Origin: Pseudomonas sp. PA27(2017)
GTDB lineage: Bacteria > Pseudomonadota > Gammaproteobacteria > Pseudomonadales > Pseudomonadaceae
NCBI RefSeq assembly: GCF_001945445.1
Contig: NZ_MSXW01000012.1
Coordinates: forward strand, 1-64,000
Direction: 5' to 3'
Length of the DNA stretch: 64,000 nt
The notes under the pieces were generated by a model. It made no database searches, was not told where the DNA came from, and saw only the letters and a program-made list of their open reading frames with translations. Shown piece after piece: positions 50,374 to 60,155 of the stretch (its first letter is position 1; the number at the start of each line of letters is the position of its first letter). The position numbers and the translations under genes are program-made.

Positions 50374-52437
50374 ATGGCCATCGAAAAGAAAACCATCCGC
50401 CTGCTGATTCTCGAAGACTCGCAGAACGAGGCCGAGCGTCTCGTCAGCCTGTTCCGCAATGCCGGTAATGCCACCCGCGTACACCGCCTGATCTCCAGCG
50501 AAGACCTGCTCGAAGCCCTCAAGCACAACTGGGATCTGATGATCTGCTCGCCAGCCAGCGACTGCCTGGAGCCGCACGATGCGCTCGCCTGCATCCGCCG
50601 TGAGGGCAAGGACATCCCGGTGATCCTGCTGCTGGCCGACAACGAGCCGGACAGCGTCACCGAAGCGCTGATGCTCGGTGCCCAGGACGCACTCCCCCAG
50701 GGCGAGGACGAGCGCCTGGTGCTGGTCGCCCGCCGCGAACTGGTCAACCTCGAAGAGCGCCGTGCCCGCCGCGCTGCCGAAGTGGCGTTGCGTGAGGCCG
50801 AGAAACGCTGCCAGTTGCTGCTCGACAGCTCGGTCGACGCCATCGCCTACGTCCACGACGGCATGCACATCTACGCCAACCGTGCGTACCTGGAGCTGTT
50901 CGGCTTCGACGACGCCGAGGAGCTCGAAGGCCTGCCGATGATCGACCTGATCGGTGCCAGCGATCAGGCGGCATTCAAGGATTTCCTGAAGAACCATCAG
51001 CAGATGGACAACCACGAACTCGGCTGTGCTGGCGTGCGCACCGACGACAGCAACTTCCCGGCGCGCATCACCCTGTCGCCGGCGGCCTACGACGGCGAAC
51101 CCTGCATTCAGGTGGTGATCCGCGCCGAGACCGCCAATGCTGAATTGGAAGAGAAGCTGCGCGAGATCAGCAGCCTGGACCTGGTCACCGGCCTGTACAA
51201 CCGCCCCCACTTCCTCGAGCTGATGGACAACGCCGCTCACCGCGCCGTGCATGACGAGCAGCTGGCCAGCCTGGCCTATATCCGCGTCGATCGTTACGCC
51301 GCGCTGCTCGCCGATATGGGCCTGGGCGCCATCGACCTGTTGCTCACCGATCTGGCTGCCCTGCTGCGCGCCCATTTCCCCAAGGATGCGCAGCTGGCGC
51401 GCTTCGGCGACGACGTGTTCGCCGTGCTGCAGACCGGGCTGTCGCCGCAGCAGCAACGCCCGCTGCTCGAAGCGCTGCTGAAGAAAGCCGAAGCCCATCT
51501 GTTCGACATCAATGGGCGTACCGCTCAGACCACGCTGTCCATCGGCGTCGCCGGTCTCAACGACACCACGCCAAAGGCCGGCGAAGTCATCGACCGCGCC
51601 CAGCGCTGCGCCGATCAACTGGACGAGCCCGGCACCCTCAAGCTGTTCGACCCGGCCGAAGAGCTGGCAGCCGCCGCCAACCGCGGCAGCGTGGTGGCCA
51701 TGGTGCAGCAGGCGCTGGAACAGAACAGCTTCCGCCTGCTGTTCCAGCCGGTGATCAGCCTGCGCGGCGACGAACACGAGCACTACGAAGTATTGCTGCG
51801 CCTGCTCAGCCCGTCCGGGCAGGAAGTGCCGCCGGATGAATTCCTGGCAGTTGCCAGGGAGTCGGGGATGGGCGAGAAGATCGACCGCTGGGTGATTCTC
51901 AGCTCGATCAAGCTGCTTGCCGACCACCGCGCCAAGGGCCACGCCACGCGCCTGTTCGTGCATCTGTCCAGCGCCAGCCTGCAGGACCCGACCTTGCTGC
52001 CGTGGCTCAGCGTCGCGCTGAAAGCTGCACGGCTGCCCTCCGACGCTCTGGTATTCCAGCTCAGCGAGCCGGACGCGATCACCTACCTGAAGCAGGCCAA
52101 GGCACTGGTCCAGGGCCTGAAGGACCTGCACTGCCATATCGCGCTCAGCCAGTTCGGCTGCGCCCTGAACCCGTTCAATACGCTGCGCCACCTGCCGGTG
52201 GACTTCGTCAAGGTGGATGGCTCGTTCACCAAGGAGCTGAGCGATCCGGCCAATCAGGAAACCCTGAAGACCATGCTGGCCAGCCTGCACAGCCAGGCCA
52301 AGCTGACCATCGTGCCGTTCGTGGAGTCGGCCAGCGTGCTGGCCACCCTGTGGCAGGCGGGTACCAACTACATTCAGGGTTACTACCTGCAGGGCCCGAG
52401 CCAGTCGATGGACTACAACTTCTCGTCAGACGACTGA
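50374..52437 (+). CDS. fimX: FimX, degenerate GGDEF-EAL c-di-GMP effector
   Basis: A cytoplasmic c-di-GMP receptor of 687 residues needed for type IV pilus assembly and twitching in P. aeruginosa. Domain order: REC-like (about 8-125), PAS (about 140-255), GGDEF-like (about 265-425), EAL-like (about 440-680). The cyclase motif is GDDVF at 345-349 instead of GGDEF. The phosphodiesterase motif is EVL at 472-474 instead of EAL, so both activities should be lost while c-di-GMP binding remains. The REC domain has Ser59 near the usual phospho-Asp position. Confidence 0.94.
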   Translation: MAIEKKTIRLLILEDSQNEAERLVSLFRNAGNATRVHRLISSEDLLEALKHNWDLMICSPASDCLEPHDALACIRREGKDIPVILLLADNEPDSVTEALMLGAQDALPQGEDERLVLVARRELVNLEERRARRAAEVALREAEKRCQLLLDSSVDAIAYVHDGMHIYANRAYLELFGFDDAEELEGLPMIDLIGASDQAAFKDFLKNHQQMDNHELGCAGVRTDDSNFPARITLSPAAYDGEPCIQVVIRAETANAELEEKLREISSLDLVTGLYNRPHFLELMDNAAHRAVHDEQLASLAYIRVDRYAALLADMGLGAIDLLLTDLAALLRAHFPKDAQLARFGDDVFAVLQTGLSPQQQRPLLEALLKKAEAHLFDINGRTAQTTLSIGVAGLNDTTPKAGEVIDRAQRCADQLDEPGTLKLFDPAEELAAAANRGSVVAMVQQALEQNSFRLLFQPVISLRGDEHEHYEVLLRLLSPSGQEVPPDEFLAVARESGMGEKIDRWVILSSIKLLADHRAKGHATRLFVHLSSASLQDPTLLPWLSVALKAARLPSDALVFQLSEPDAITYLKQAKALVQGLKDLHCHIALSQFGCALNPFNTLRHLPVDFVKVDGSFTKELSDPANQETLKTMLASLHSQAKLTIVPFVESASVLATLWQAGTNYIQGYYLQGPSQSMDYNFSSDD

Positions 52438-52561
52438 TCGGCGGGGCAGCCCGGCTGCCACGCTCCCGCCTCAAATACCTGGGAACCTGGTCATGATCTT
52501 TCAGCCCAGGTTCGTCGATTTTGGCAGCTAAGTGGCGGGAGCGGCCGTTATCCGATCCATT

Positions 52562-52724
52562 GTGGGAACCGCGACCTCGCGGCGAATCGCTCAGGCACCG
52601 CCGAAATAGGCAGTCAGGCTGCAATCGTTTCGCCCCGAGGTCGGGGCTCCCACAGGTTGGCTTGAGTGTCTGCTCCTGCCTTACAGTTGCCGCTTCAGGC
52701 GCATAAAGATCGTTAACAGGTTCT
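52562..52724. repeat. Composite REP-like repeat, copy 2
   Basis: A REP-like palindrome (52562-52653, GTGGGAACCGCGACC to GGTCGGGGCTCCCAC) is followed by about 70 bases that match the right flank of copy 1 at 432-503 (CTGCCTTACAGTTGCCGC and AACAGGTTCT). The shared segment is about 160 bases long with roughly 80 percent identity by eye. It ends at the serB stop codon, between convergent fimX and serB. Confidence 0.75.
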
Positions 52725-53932
52725 TAGCGCTGCAGATCGCGCTCGCGCACACCCAGCAAATACAAAACGCCATCCAGTCCAAGGGTCGAGATCGCCTGCC
52801 TGGCCGATTGTTTGACCAGCGGTTTGGCGCGGAACGCCACGCCCAGGCCGGCAATCGCCAGCATCGGCAGGTCATTGGCGCCGTCGCCCACGGCGATGGT
52901 CTGCTCCAGCTGCAGGCCTTCCTTCTGCGCCAGCTCACGGAGCAGATCAGCCTTGCGCTGGGCGTCGACGATCGGCTCGACGGCGACACCTGTGACCTTG
53001 CCATCGACCACCGCCAGCTCGTTGGCGAACACGTAGTCGATGCCCAGCTTGGCCTGCAACTGCTTGGCGAAATAGGTGAAGCCGCCAGACAGGATGGCGG
53101 TCTTGTAGCCCAGGCGCTTGAGCTCGGCGAACAACCGCTCGGCGCCCTCGGTCAGGCGCAGCGAGGCGCCGATCTCGTCCAGTACGCCGACATCCAGGCC
53201 TTTGAGCAGCGCCAGGCGCTCTTTGAAGCTGGCGCGGAAATCCAGCTCGCCGCGCATCGCCCGCTCGGTGATGGCCGAAACCTTGTCGCCGATACCGGCA
53301 GCCTTGGCCAGTTCGTCGATCACCTCGGCTTCGATCAACGTCGAGTCCATGTCGAACACCGCCAGGCGACGGTGGCGGCGCTGCAGCGAATCGACCTGAA
53401 AGGCGATATCCATGTTCAGCTCGTCGGCCACGCGCAGGAAGTCGGCGCGCAGGCCGGTGGCATCACCCGGCTCGCCGCGCAGAGAAAACTCGACGCAGGC
53501 GTTGCCCGGCTGCGCATCCAGTGCCACCGGCAGCGACAGCCGCTCGATACGTTCGATGCTCAGCCCCTGTGCGGCGGTCAACGCGCTGACGCGCTGCAAT
53601 TGCTCGGCGGTGACCTGGCGGCTCAGCAGGGTGACGATGTGGCGTTCGCTGCCCTGCCCGTCCACCCAGCGCCGGTAATCGGCTTCGTCGAGCTGGGTGA
53701 AACGGGCCTGCTGCCCCAGCGCCTGGGCGGCAGCCAGCACGTCCTTGGATAGCACCGGCAGCGAAGCGCCATCGGCCATTTCGATCAGGATGCCCAACGA
53801 GGCGCCGCCATGTACGACGGACTGGGTGATGTCGAGGATGTTGACGCCAGCCTGGGCCAGCACGCCGCTAACGGCTGCCGTGAGGCCGGGCCGATCTTCA
53901 CCGGTAACGTTGATCAGGACGATTTGGCGCAA
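52724..53932 (-). CDS. serB: Phosphoserine phosphatase SerB, TTG start
   Basis: The HAD-superfamily phosphatase that completes serine synthesis; about 402 residues from the TTG. Two ACT-like regulatory domains (starting RQIVLINVTGEDRPGL) precede the catalytic core with nucleophile Asp194 in FDMDSTLIEAEVIDE, SGGFTYF and GDGANDLPML. I chose TTG 53932 because family proteins start there, GGAG sits six bases upstream, and a TAGAAT hexamer lies between it and the ATG at 54028. Confidence 0.92.
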   Translation of the reverse strand: MRQIVLINVTGEDRPGLTAAVSGVLAQAGVNILDITQSVVHGGASLGILIEMADGASLPVLSKDVLAAAQALGQQARFTQLDEADYRRWVDGQGSERHIVTLLSRQVTAEQLQRVSALTAAQGLSIERIERLSLPVALDAQPGNACVEFSLRGEPGDATGLRADFLRVADELNMDIAFQVDSLQRRHRRLAVFDMDSTLIEAEVIDELAKAAGIGDKVSAITERAMRGELDFRASFKERLALLKGLDVGVLDEIGASLRLTEGAERLFAELKRLGYKTAILSGGFTYFAKQLQAKLGIDYVFANELAVVDGKVTGVAVEPIVDAQRKADLLRELAQKEGLQLEQTIAVGDGANDLPMLAIAGLGVAFRAKPLVKQSARQAISTLGLDGVLYLLGVRERDLQR

Positions 53933-54009
53933 GGCGTACTCCGGGGCTCGCAGGACTATGAACGGTCTGCCGAACGGCAATGTGCAGCAGGGCCGGTGAA
54001 AAAACGCAC

Positions 54010-54015
54010 ATTCTA
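54010..54015 (-). promoter_or_regulatory. Candidate -10 element for serB
   Basis: TAGAAT on the minus strand, with a weak -35 (TGCCCG) 17 bases further. It lies inside the extended open frame, which argues that translation starts downstream at 53932. Confidence 0.35.
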
Positions 54016-54049
54016 ACCATTTCGGCACCCCGCGGGCACGCGCGGCGCT

Positions 54050-54077
54050 TTGCCCTGTGCGGGCCGCTCGCTATACT
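54050..54077 (+). promoter_or_regulatory. Candidate promoter for the PA4961-like gene
   Basis: TTGCCC (54050-54055) and TATACT (54072-54077) with a 16-base spacer, ending 34 bases before the GTG start. Confidence 0.5.
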
Positions 54078-54111
54078 GCGCGCCACTTCCAGTCAACGAG
54101 AGCCGAGCTCT

Positions 54112-55644
54112 GTGAACCGGCCCGCCCCCGTAAAGCCCGACAATTTCTTCCTCCTGCTCTTCCGTGCACTGCGTCAACGTCGCGTGCCGCTGGCATTGCG
54201 CATCGTCAGCCACAGCCTGTTGCTGGTGGCCATGGCGCTGGTGATCTATGCCTGGGTGATCGGCATGCAGTTCAAGCAGGCCATGCAGCAGCAAGCCGAA
54301 GCGCTGGGCAGCAGCCTGATTACCCAGACGGCTGCCTCGGCCACCGAGCTGTTGGTGTCCAACGACATCCTCAGCCTCAACGTACTGCTCAATAACCTGG
54401 TGAAGAATCCGCTGGTGGCCCACGCGGCCATTTATAGCGTGGATAACCGCATTCTCGCCGAAGCTGGCACGCGCCCGAGCAAAAGCATGCTCGGTGAAAC
54501 CGAAGGCCTGTATTCGACGCCCATCACCTTTCAGGAGGTGATGGCCGGGCAGTTGCGCATCAGCCTGGACATGCAGCAGTTCGAACAGCCGATGACCATC
54601 AGCCTGCAGAGCATGGGCATTCTCAGCCTGATTCTGCTGGCCCTGACCCTGTCGCTGAGCCTGCGCCTGGGCCGGCAGATTTCCACGCCGTTGATGCAAA
54701 TGCGCGTATGGCTGCGCGATCCGGACGACTACGCCCCAGGCGGCAACCGTCAGGACGAGATCGGCGATCTGGCGCGCCAGCTACAGGCGCGCCTGGCCCC
54801 CGAAAAACCGCCGGAGCCTGAGCCGGAATTCGACGATTTTGATGAGCTGGGCGAGGATTTCCTCGACGACGAGCACGAAGACGACCGCGATGAGCGTGAC
54901 GAGCGCCCCGCTCCCAGCTTCGCGATGCGTGACCTGCGCGACACCCGCTTCGACAGCGAGGACGACTACGACCCGCCGAGCCGCCGTCGCGACGAGCACG
55001 ACGACGATGCCTTCGCCGACCTGTACGACGATGAAGACAGCCCGGCCGCGCCTGCACCAGCGGCGCCGACGGCCCCTCGCAAGAGTGCCGTACTGGCCGT
55101 TCAGCTGGGCGCGCAGGAACAGCTGCGTCGCCTACCGCGCACGCGTCTGATGGAGCTGCTGGAAAGCTATCGCGGCTGCCTGGACAAGGCGGCGACGCTC
55201 TATAAGGCCGAACTGCACACCCTCAACGATGGCAGCAGCCTGATGCTGTTCCACCACGAGGCCAGCGGGGACGACTACCTGACCCACGCCATCTGCTGCG
55301 GCGAACTGCTGCGTGCTCTCGGCCACGCCCTGCAGATCGAGGTGGCCGACAGCGGCATCACCCTGCACCTGCAACTGGGCCTGACCCTGGGCGAAGGCCT
55401 GAAGGGCCTGAGTCAGGGCGACCTGCTGCTCAGCGAAACCGCCCAGGATGCCCTGGCGTTGTCGCAGCACAGCCGCAACCTGCTGCTGGTCGAGCGCCGC
55501 GTCGGCGAAGATGCCACCCTGCGCCAGCGTGCGCGCATCCGCGCCATTGCCAGCCCCGAGGGCGCCAGCTGCGTCGAGCGTCTGCTCGATCCGTATCCGG
55601 CACTGCTGGAGCGGCAGATGGCCAAGCTGCGCGAAGAGCACTAG
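54112..55644 (+). CDS. PA4961-like membrane protein with HAMP-like linker and acidic region, GTG start
   Basis: About 510 residues. Helix one (IVSHSLLLVAMALVIYAWVIG), a periplasmic part of about 120 residues (ASATELLVSNDILSLNVLLNNLV) and helix two (GILSLILLALTLSLSL) are followed by a HAMP-like turn. A very acidic linker (about 240-330, FDDFDELGEDFLDDEHEDD) leads to a C-terminal domain that looks like a degenerate nucleotide-cyclase fold (SAVLAVQLGAQEQL, then LQLGLTLGEGLKG). It sits next to serB as in P. aeruginosa. Likely a signalling protein; its output is unknown. Confidence 0.72.
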   Translation: MNRPAPVKPDNFFLLLFRALRQRRVPLALRIVSHSLLLVAMALVIYAWVIGMQFKQAMQQQAEALGSSLITQTAASATELLVSNDILSLNVLLNNLVKNPLVAHAAIYSVDNRILAEAGTRPSKSMLGETEGLYSTPITFQEVMAGQLRISLDMQQFEQPMTISLQSMGILSLILLALTLSLSLRLGRQISTPLMQMRVWLRDPDDYAPGGNRQDEIGDLARQLQARLAPEKPPEPEPEFDDFDELGEDFLDDEHEDDRDERDERPAPSFAMRDLRDTRFDSEDDYDPPSRRRDEHDDDAFADLYDDEDSPAAPAPAAPTAPRKSAVLAVQLGAQEQLRRLPRTRLMELLESYRGCLDKAATLYKAELHTLNDGSSLMLFHHEASGDDYLTHAICCGELLRALGHALQIEVADSGITLHLQLGLTLGEGLKGLSQGDLLLSETAQDALALSQHSRNLLLVERRVGEDATLRQRARIRAIASPEGASCVERLLDPYPALLERQMAKLREEH

Positions 55645-55666
55645 CGATTCAGCAGTGGAAATGAGA

Positions 55667-55694
55667 AAGGCCGGCGTATATGCCGGCCTTTTTT
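55667..55694 (+). terminator. Intrinsic terminator of the PA4961-like gene
   Basis: Stem AAGGCCGGC/GCCGGCCTT with loop GTATAT, followed by a T run, 22 bases after the stop codon. Confidence 0.92.
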
Positions 55695-55731
55695 ATGCGT
55701 GGCCCATTTGCAGTCGATTTGAGAGCGTGGC

Positions 55732-55937
55732 GTGGGCGTTTTTTCGCGGGCATGGACTACGCGCCCCCGCCCGCTCCCACGGTTGTTGTATCAGCCAGCA
55801 ATGCCCTTTCCATGGAGCAGCTTTGTAGCCTGGTTTAAGCGCCAACTTACGAACATCCGAGGAGGACGCAGACGGTGAAGCCACAACCTGTGGGAGCGCG
55901 CCATGCGCGCGATTTCGCAGGCACGGCTCGCTCCCAC
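55732..55937. repeat. Two REP-like palindromes, GTGGGAGC family
   Basis: The first (55732-55780) runs from GTGGGCG to CGCTCCCAC and shares a core with the inverted copy at 11745-11808. The second (55890-55937) runs from GTGGGAGCGCGC to GGCTCGCTCCCAC. They fill the 320-base gap between the PA4961-like terminator and ssuF, together with about 110 bases in which I see nothing. Confidence 0.7.
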
Positions 55938-55964
55938 GGGTTGCGAGTGAACGACGCAGCGCGA

Positions 55965-56180
55965 TCAGAGCTTGGCGATCGACACTTCGGTGGATTTCAC
56001 GAAAGCGATCACTTCGCTGCCAACGCCCAGTTCCAGCTCGCGCACGGAACGGGTGGTGATCACCGAGGTGACGATGCCGGCGGCGGTCTGCACGTCGATT
56101 TCCGACAGCACGTCGCCTTCGACGATTTCCTTGATGGTGCCTTTGAACTGGTTACGAACGTTGATGGCTTTGATGGTCAT
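55965..56180 (-). CDS. ssuF: Molybdopterin-binding (Mop/TOBE) protein SsuF
   Basis: A small protein of 71 residues consisting of a single TOBE/Mop domain (MTIKAINVRNQFKGTIKEIV to the end), the fold that binds molybdate or pterin cofactor. It is the last gene of the ssuEADCBF operon, as described in Pseudomonas putida, where it is needed for growth on certain sulfur sources. Its biochemical role in sulfonate use remains unclear. It lies 51 bases after ssuB. Confidence 0.88.
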   Translation of the reverse strand: MTIKAINVRNQFKGTIKEIVEGDVLSEIDVQTAAGIVTSVITTRSVRELELGVGSEVIAFVKSTEVSIAKL

Positions 56181-56231
56181 GGCTGAATCTCCTGGGGTTG
56201 TAAGTTGCCCACAAAGGGCATGAAGTCAGGG

Positions 56232-57044
56232 TTAGAGCGCCCAGCGCAGCTGGGTCGGTAGGGGTGAAACCGGATCGGGTTCGGCAGGCAGCGCCGGTAT
56301 CTGCAGCACACGGTTGAGCACGTCGGCCTCCAGGGCCGCCAAGTGGGCGGAGCCGCGATTGCGCGGGCGCGGTAGGTTCACTTCGATGTCGAGGCCGATC
56401 TCGCCGTCCTCGATGAGGATCACCCGGTCCGCGGTGGCTACCGCTTCGCTGACATCGTGGGTGACCAGCAGCACGGTGAAGCCGTGCTTCTGCCACAGGT
56501 TTTCGATCAGTTGCTGCATCTCGATGCGGGTCAGCGCGTCGAGAGCGCCGAGGGGTTCATCGAGCAGCAGCAGGCGTGGTTCGTGGATCAGCGCGCGGGC
56601 CAGGGCGACACGTTGCTTCTGGCCACCGGACAGGGACGCCGGCCACTCATTGGCGCGATCGGCCAGACCCACTGCTTCGAGCACCTGCTCAGCCTTGGGC
56701 CGCCAGTCGCCCGTGAGGCCAAGGCCGACGTTGTCGATCACCCGCTTCCAGGGCAGCAGGCGCGCCTCCTGGAACATCAGCCGGGTATCCTCGCGGGTCG
56801 CTGCCAGTGGCCCGTTGCCGGCCAGCAGTTCACCGCCCGTAGGCGCATCGAGCCCGGCGAGCAGACGCAGCAAGGTACTCTTGCCGCAACCACTGCGCCC
56901 CACCACGGCGACGAACTGACCGGACGGGATGCGCAGGTCGATATCCCTGAGCACCTGGCGCTCACCGAAGGATTTCTGTATGCCGCGAATGGTCAGCGGC
57001 GTGCCTCGCTTGAGGTTATGTAAAGCGTTCAATGGAGCATTCAT
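56232..57044 (-). CDS. ssuB: Aliphatic sulfonate ABC transporter ATPase SsuB
   Basis: The cytoplasmic ATPase of the sulfonate importer; 270 residues from [10 protein letters not shown]. Walker [17 protein letters not shown], signature [14 protein letters not shown], Walker [13 protein letters not shown] and the switch His in [10 protein letters not shown] are complete. Its start overlaps the ssuC stop by four bases (ATGA), which makes the longer upstream open frame unlikely. Confidence 0.96.
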   Translation of the reverse strand: MNAPLNALHNLKRGTPLTIRGIQKSFGERQVLRDIDLRIPSGQFVAVVGRSGCGKSTLLRLLAGLDAPTGGELLAGNGPLAATREDTRLMFQEARLLPWKRVIDNVGLGLTGDWRPKAEQVLEAVGLADRANEWPASLSGGQKQRVALARALIHEPRLLLLDEPLGALDALTRIEMQQLIENLWQKHGFTVLLVTHDVSEAVATADRVILIEDGEIGLDIEVNLPRPRNRGSAHLAALEADVLNRVLQIPALPAEPDPVSPLPTQLRWAL

Positions 57045-57832
57045 TTCGCAGCCGCTCCCTGATAAGCCGGGTGCCAGCGCAGCCAGGCACGTTCGAGGCC
57101 GCGTGCAGCGACGTCGGCCAGCTTGCCGAGCACGGCGTAGAGCAGAATGGCCAGCACCACCACGTCGGTCTGCAGGAATTCGCGGGCGTTCATCGCCAGG
57201 TAACCGATGCCACTGCTGGCGGAAATGGTCTCGGCGACGATCAGTGTCAGCCACATCAGGCCAAGGGCGAAGCGCACACCGACCAGGATCGACGGCAGCG
57301 CGCCGGGCAGGATCACCTGACGGAACAGCGCGAAGCCGGACAGGCCGTAGCTACGCGACATTTCCACCAGCGCCGGGTCGACGTTGCGAATGCCGTGGTA
57401 GGTGTTCAGGTAAATCGGGAAAAGGGTGCCGAGGGCGACCAGGAAAATCTTCGCGCTCTCGTCGATACCGAACCACAAGATCACCAGAGGAATCAGCGCC
57501 AGATGCGGCACGTTGCGGATCATCTGCACCGAACTGTCGATCAGACGCTCGCCCCACTTCGACAAACCGGTGATGAAGCCCAGCGCCAGGCCGATGCCAC
57601 CGCCGATGGCGAAACCGACGCCGGCACGCCAGCCACTGATCGCCAGGTGCGTCCAGATTTCGCCGCTGGACAGCAGTTGCCAGCCGGCCTCGAATACCGC
57701 GCTGGGCGCCGGCAGAATGCGCGTGGACAACAGCCCCAGCGCCACCGAGCCCTGCCAGGCGACCAGCAGCGCCACGGGCAAAGCCCAGGGCGCCAGGCGT
57801 AGGGCCAGGCTGTTGGAAGATGTTTTGCTCAT
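57041..57832 (-). CDS. ssuC: Aliphatic sulfonate ABC transporter permease SsuC
   Basis: The inner-membrane permease of the sulfonate importer; about 263 residues and six membrane helices. The ABC-coupling EAA-type loop ([24 protein letters not shown]) fits this group when read by its key part [17 protein letters not shown]. Start MSKTSSN at 57832 has GAGGT five to six bases upstream. It lies 50 bases after ssuD and overlaps ssuB. Confidence 0.95.
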   Translation of the reverse strand: MSKTSSNSLALRLAPWALPVALLVAWQGSVALGLLSTRILPAPSAVFEAGWQLLSSGEIWTHLAISGWRAGVGFAIGGGIGLALGFITGLSKWGERLIDSSVQMIRNVPHLALIPLVILWFGIDESAKIFLVALGTLFPIYLNTYHGIRNVDPALVEMSRSYGLSGFALFRQVILPGALPSILVGVRFALGLMWLTLIVAETISASSGIGYLAMNAREFLQTDVVVLAILLYAVLGKLADVAARGLERAWLRWHPAYQGAAAK

Positions 57833-57882
57833 CGCGTACCTCGAAATCATCGCGGGCCGGGCCATCCACGCCCGGCCGTGTT

Positions 57883-59031
57883 TCAGCTGGCCGAAGCCGC
57901 CTTGGGCAGAATGTCGTTGGCGACCATTTCACCGAACGGACTCATGTAGTTGGCGCCTTCCGGCAGCGCCGGGCGATTCACCTCCAGATGGGGGAACAGC
58001 AGCTCGGCGACGCGATAAGATTCTTCGAGGTGTGGATAACCAGAGAAGATGAAGGTATCGATGCCCAGCGCGGCGTATTCCTTGACCCGTTCAGCGACCG
58101 TAGGGCCATCGCCGACCAGCGCCGTACCGGCACCACCACGCACCAGGCCGACGCCCGCCCACAGGTTGGGTGACACTTCCAGGTTGTCCTTGCTGCCGCC
58201 ATGCAAGGCAGCCATGCGCTGCTGACCGACCGAATCGAAGCGCGCCAGGGACGCCTGGGCGCGGGCGATGGTGTCGTCGTCGACATGGGCAATCAGCTTG
58301 TCGGCGGCCTTCCAGGCCTCTTCATTGGTTTCCCGCACGATCACGTGCAGGCGAATGCCGAAGCGCACTTCGCGGCCCTGAGCCGCAGCCTTTTCGCGCA
58401 CCTGGGCGATCTTCTCGGCCACCGCGGCGGGCGGCTCGCCCCAGGTCAGGTACAGCTCGACCTGCTCGGCAGCGAGATCCTGCGCCGCTTCCGAAGATCC
58501 GCCGAAGTACAGCGGCGGGCGTGGTTGCTGGACAGGCGGATAGAGCAGCTTGGCGCCTTTGACCTGAATGTGTTTGCCGTCGTAATCGACCACCTCGCCT
58601 TCCAGCACGCGGCGCCAGATGCGGGTGAATTCGACGGACGCCTCGTAACGCTCGGCATGGGACAGGTTGAGGCCATCGCCGGCCAGCTCGTCCGGGTCAC
58701 CGCCGGTCACCAGGTTGAATAGCGCGCGGCCACCGGACAAGCGATCCAGGGTCGCCGCCTGGCGCGCGGCCACGGTCGGGGAAATGATCCCCGGCCGCAG
58801 GGCAACGAGGAATTTCAGCCGCTGGGTCACCGGGATCAGCGAGGCGGCGACCAGCCAGGAGTCCTCGCAGGAACGTCCGGTGGGGATCAGTACGCCGCCG
58901 AAGCCGAGGCGGTCGGCGGCCTGGGCGATCTGCTGCAGGTAGCCGTGGTCGACGGCTCGGGCCCCTTGCGAGGTACCGAGGTAGTGGCCATCGCCGTGGG
59001 TGGGCAGGAACCAGAAGATGTTGAGGCTCAT
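57883..59031 (-). CDS. ssuD: FMNH2-dependent alkanesulfonate monooxygenase SsuD
   Basis: Splits C1-C14 alkanesulfonates into aldehyde and sulfite, using reduced FMN delivered by SsuE; 382 residues. The bacterial luciferase-like fold is clear, with [39 protein letters not shown] and [13 protein letters not shown]. The start at 59031 (MSLNIFWF) has AGGAGA eight bases upstream. It lies between ssuA and ssuC, as in P. putida. Confidence 0.97.
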   Translation of the reverse strand: MSLNIFWFLPTHGDGHYLGTSQGARAVDHGYLQQIAQAADRLGFGGVLIPTGRSCEDSWLVAASLIPVTQRLKFLVALRPGIISPTVAARQAATLDRLSGGRALFNLVTGGDPDELAGDGLNLSHAERYEASVEFTRIWRRVLEGEVVDYDGKHIQVKGAKLLYPPVQQPRPPLYFGGSSEAAQDLAAEQVELYLTWGEPPAAVAEKIAQVREKAAAQGREVRFGIRLHVIVRETNEEAWKAADKLIAHVDDDTIARAQASLARFDSVGQQRMAALHGGSKDNLEVSPNLWAGVGLVRGGAGTALVGDGPTVAERVKEYAALGIDTFIFSGYPHLEESYRVAELLFPHLEVNRPALPEGANYMSPFGEMVANDILPKAASAS

Positions 59032-59086
59032 GGAGTGGTCTCCTTGGAAGTCGCGAGGCCCCCGCCCGACAGGCAGGGGCGAGGGT

Positions 59087-60052
59087 TCATTGCTGGGCGA
59101 CCTTGGTGGCCGGGGCATGCCAGATCACGTCGCTGATGTTCAGCTTTTTGGGAATCAGCTTGAGCGCGGTAAAGGTGTCGGCGATCTTCTGCTGGGCCTC
59201 GACCACCTCAGGGGTGATCAGTTGTGCACCGTAGCTCTGGCGCTCTACGGCCAGGCGAGTAATGTCCGCCGACAGGCCAAGCAGCGGCGCGACCTGGGCA
59301 GTGGCCTCGTCGTTGTTGGCCTTGACCCACTCGCCGACGGCACGGATTTCCTCGACCAGCGCCTCGATCACTTCCGGGTGTTTCTCGGCATACGGGCGGG
59401 TCGCCAGGTAGAACTGGTGGTTGCTGACCAGGCCCTTGCCATCGATCAGGGTGCGGGCTTGCAGTTGCTGTTCGGCGGCCGCCTGGAAGGGATCCCAGAT
59501 CACCCAGGCATCGACGCTGCCGCGTTCGAAGGCGGCGCGGGCGTCGGCAGGCGGTAGGTAAACCGGCTGGATATCGCTGTATTTAAGACCGGCCTCTTCC
59601 AGGGCGCGCACCAACAGGTAGTGCACGTTGGAGCCCTTGTTGAGGGCGACCTTCTTGCCCTTGAGCTCGGCGACCGATTTGATCGGCGAATCCTTGGCGA
59701 CCAGGATGGCTTCGCTGGTCGGTGCTGGCGGCTCGAAGGCCACGTAGAGCAGATCGGCACCGGCGGCTTGGGCGAACACCGGCGGCGTTTCGCCAGTGGT
59801 GCCGAAGTCCACCGAGCCGACGTTCAGGCCTTCGAGCAGTTGCGGCCCGCCGGGAAACTCGGTCCATTTGACGTCGATGCCTTTGGCGGCCAGGCGCTTT
59901 TCCAGGGAGCCGTTGGCCTTGAGCAGTACCAGGGTGCCGTACTTCTGGTAGCCGATACGCAGCGTCTCGGCCTGGGCTTGAGTGATGGCGCCGAAAGAAA
60001 TGGCCGCGGCAAACAAGGCGACCAGACTCCGACGCAGGGTGACAGTGCGCAT
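59087..60052 (-). CDS. ssuA: Sulfonate ABC transporter substrate-binding protein SsuA
   Basis: The periplasmic sulfonate-binding protein; 321 residues with a signal peptide ([19 protein letters not shown], cleavage after AQA). The mature start [17 protein letters not shown] and the central motif [25 protein letters not shown] are family-specific. It works with SsuB and SsuC. It follows ssuE with about 100 bases between, which could hold an internal promoter. Confidence 0.95.
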   Translation of the reverse strand: MRTVTLRRSLVALFAAAISFGAITQAQAETLRIGYQKYGTLVLLKANGSLEKRLAAKGIDVKWTEFPGGPQLLEGLNVGSVDFGTTGETPPVFAQAAGADLLYVAFEPPAPTSEAILVAKDSPIKSVAELKGKKVALNKGSNVHYLLVRALEEAGLKYSDIQPVYLPPADARAAFERGSVDAWVIWDPFQAAAEQQLQARTLIDGKGLVSNHQFYLATRPYAEKHPEVIEALVEEIRAVGEWVKANNDEATAQVAPLLGLSADITRLAVERQSYGAQLITPEVVEAQQKIADTFTALKLIPKKLNISDVIWHAPATKVAQQ

Positions 60053-60155
60053 GGCGCTCTCCTCTGCATTGAGTGTGTGGCCACCTGCTGCCTCGTTGAC
60101 GGGCTAGTAAGGTGGGGCGGCAGCGAACTGCCTGGGATCTGTAGGTTGGCTTGCT

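Noticed and set aside
50371..52290. A 639-residue open frame antisense to fimX
   Set aside because: It is a by-product of GC-rich codon bias opposite a clear gene. The translation is low-complexity (Gln/His/Ala/Gly/Val rich) and shows no domain.
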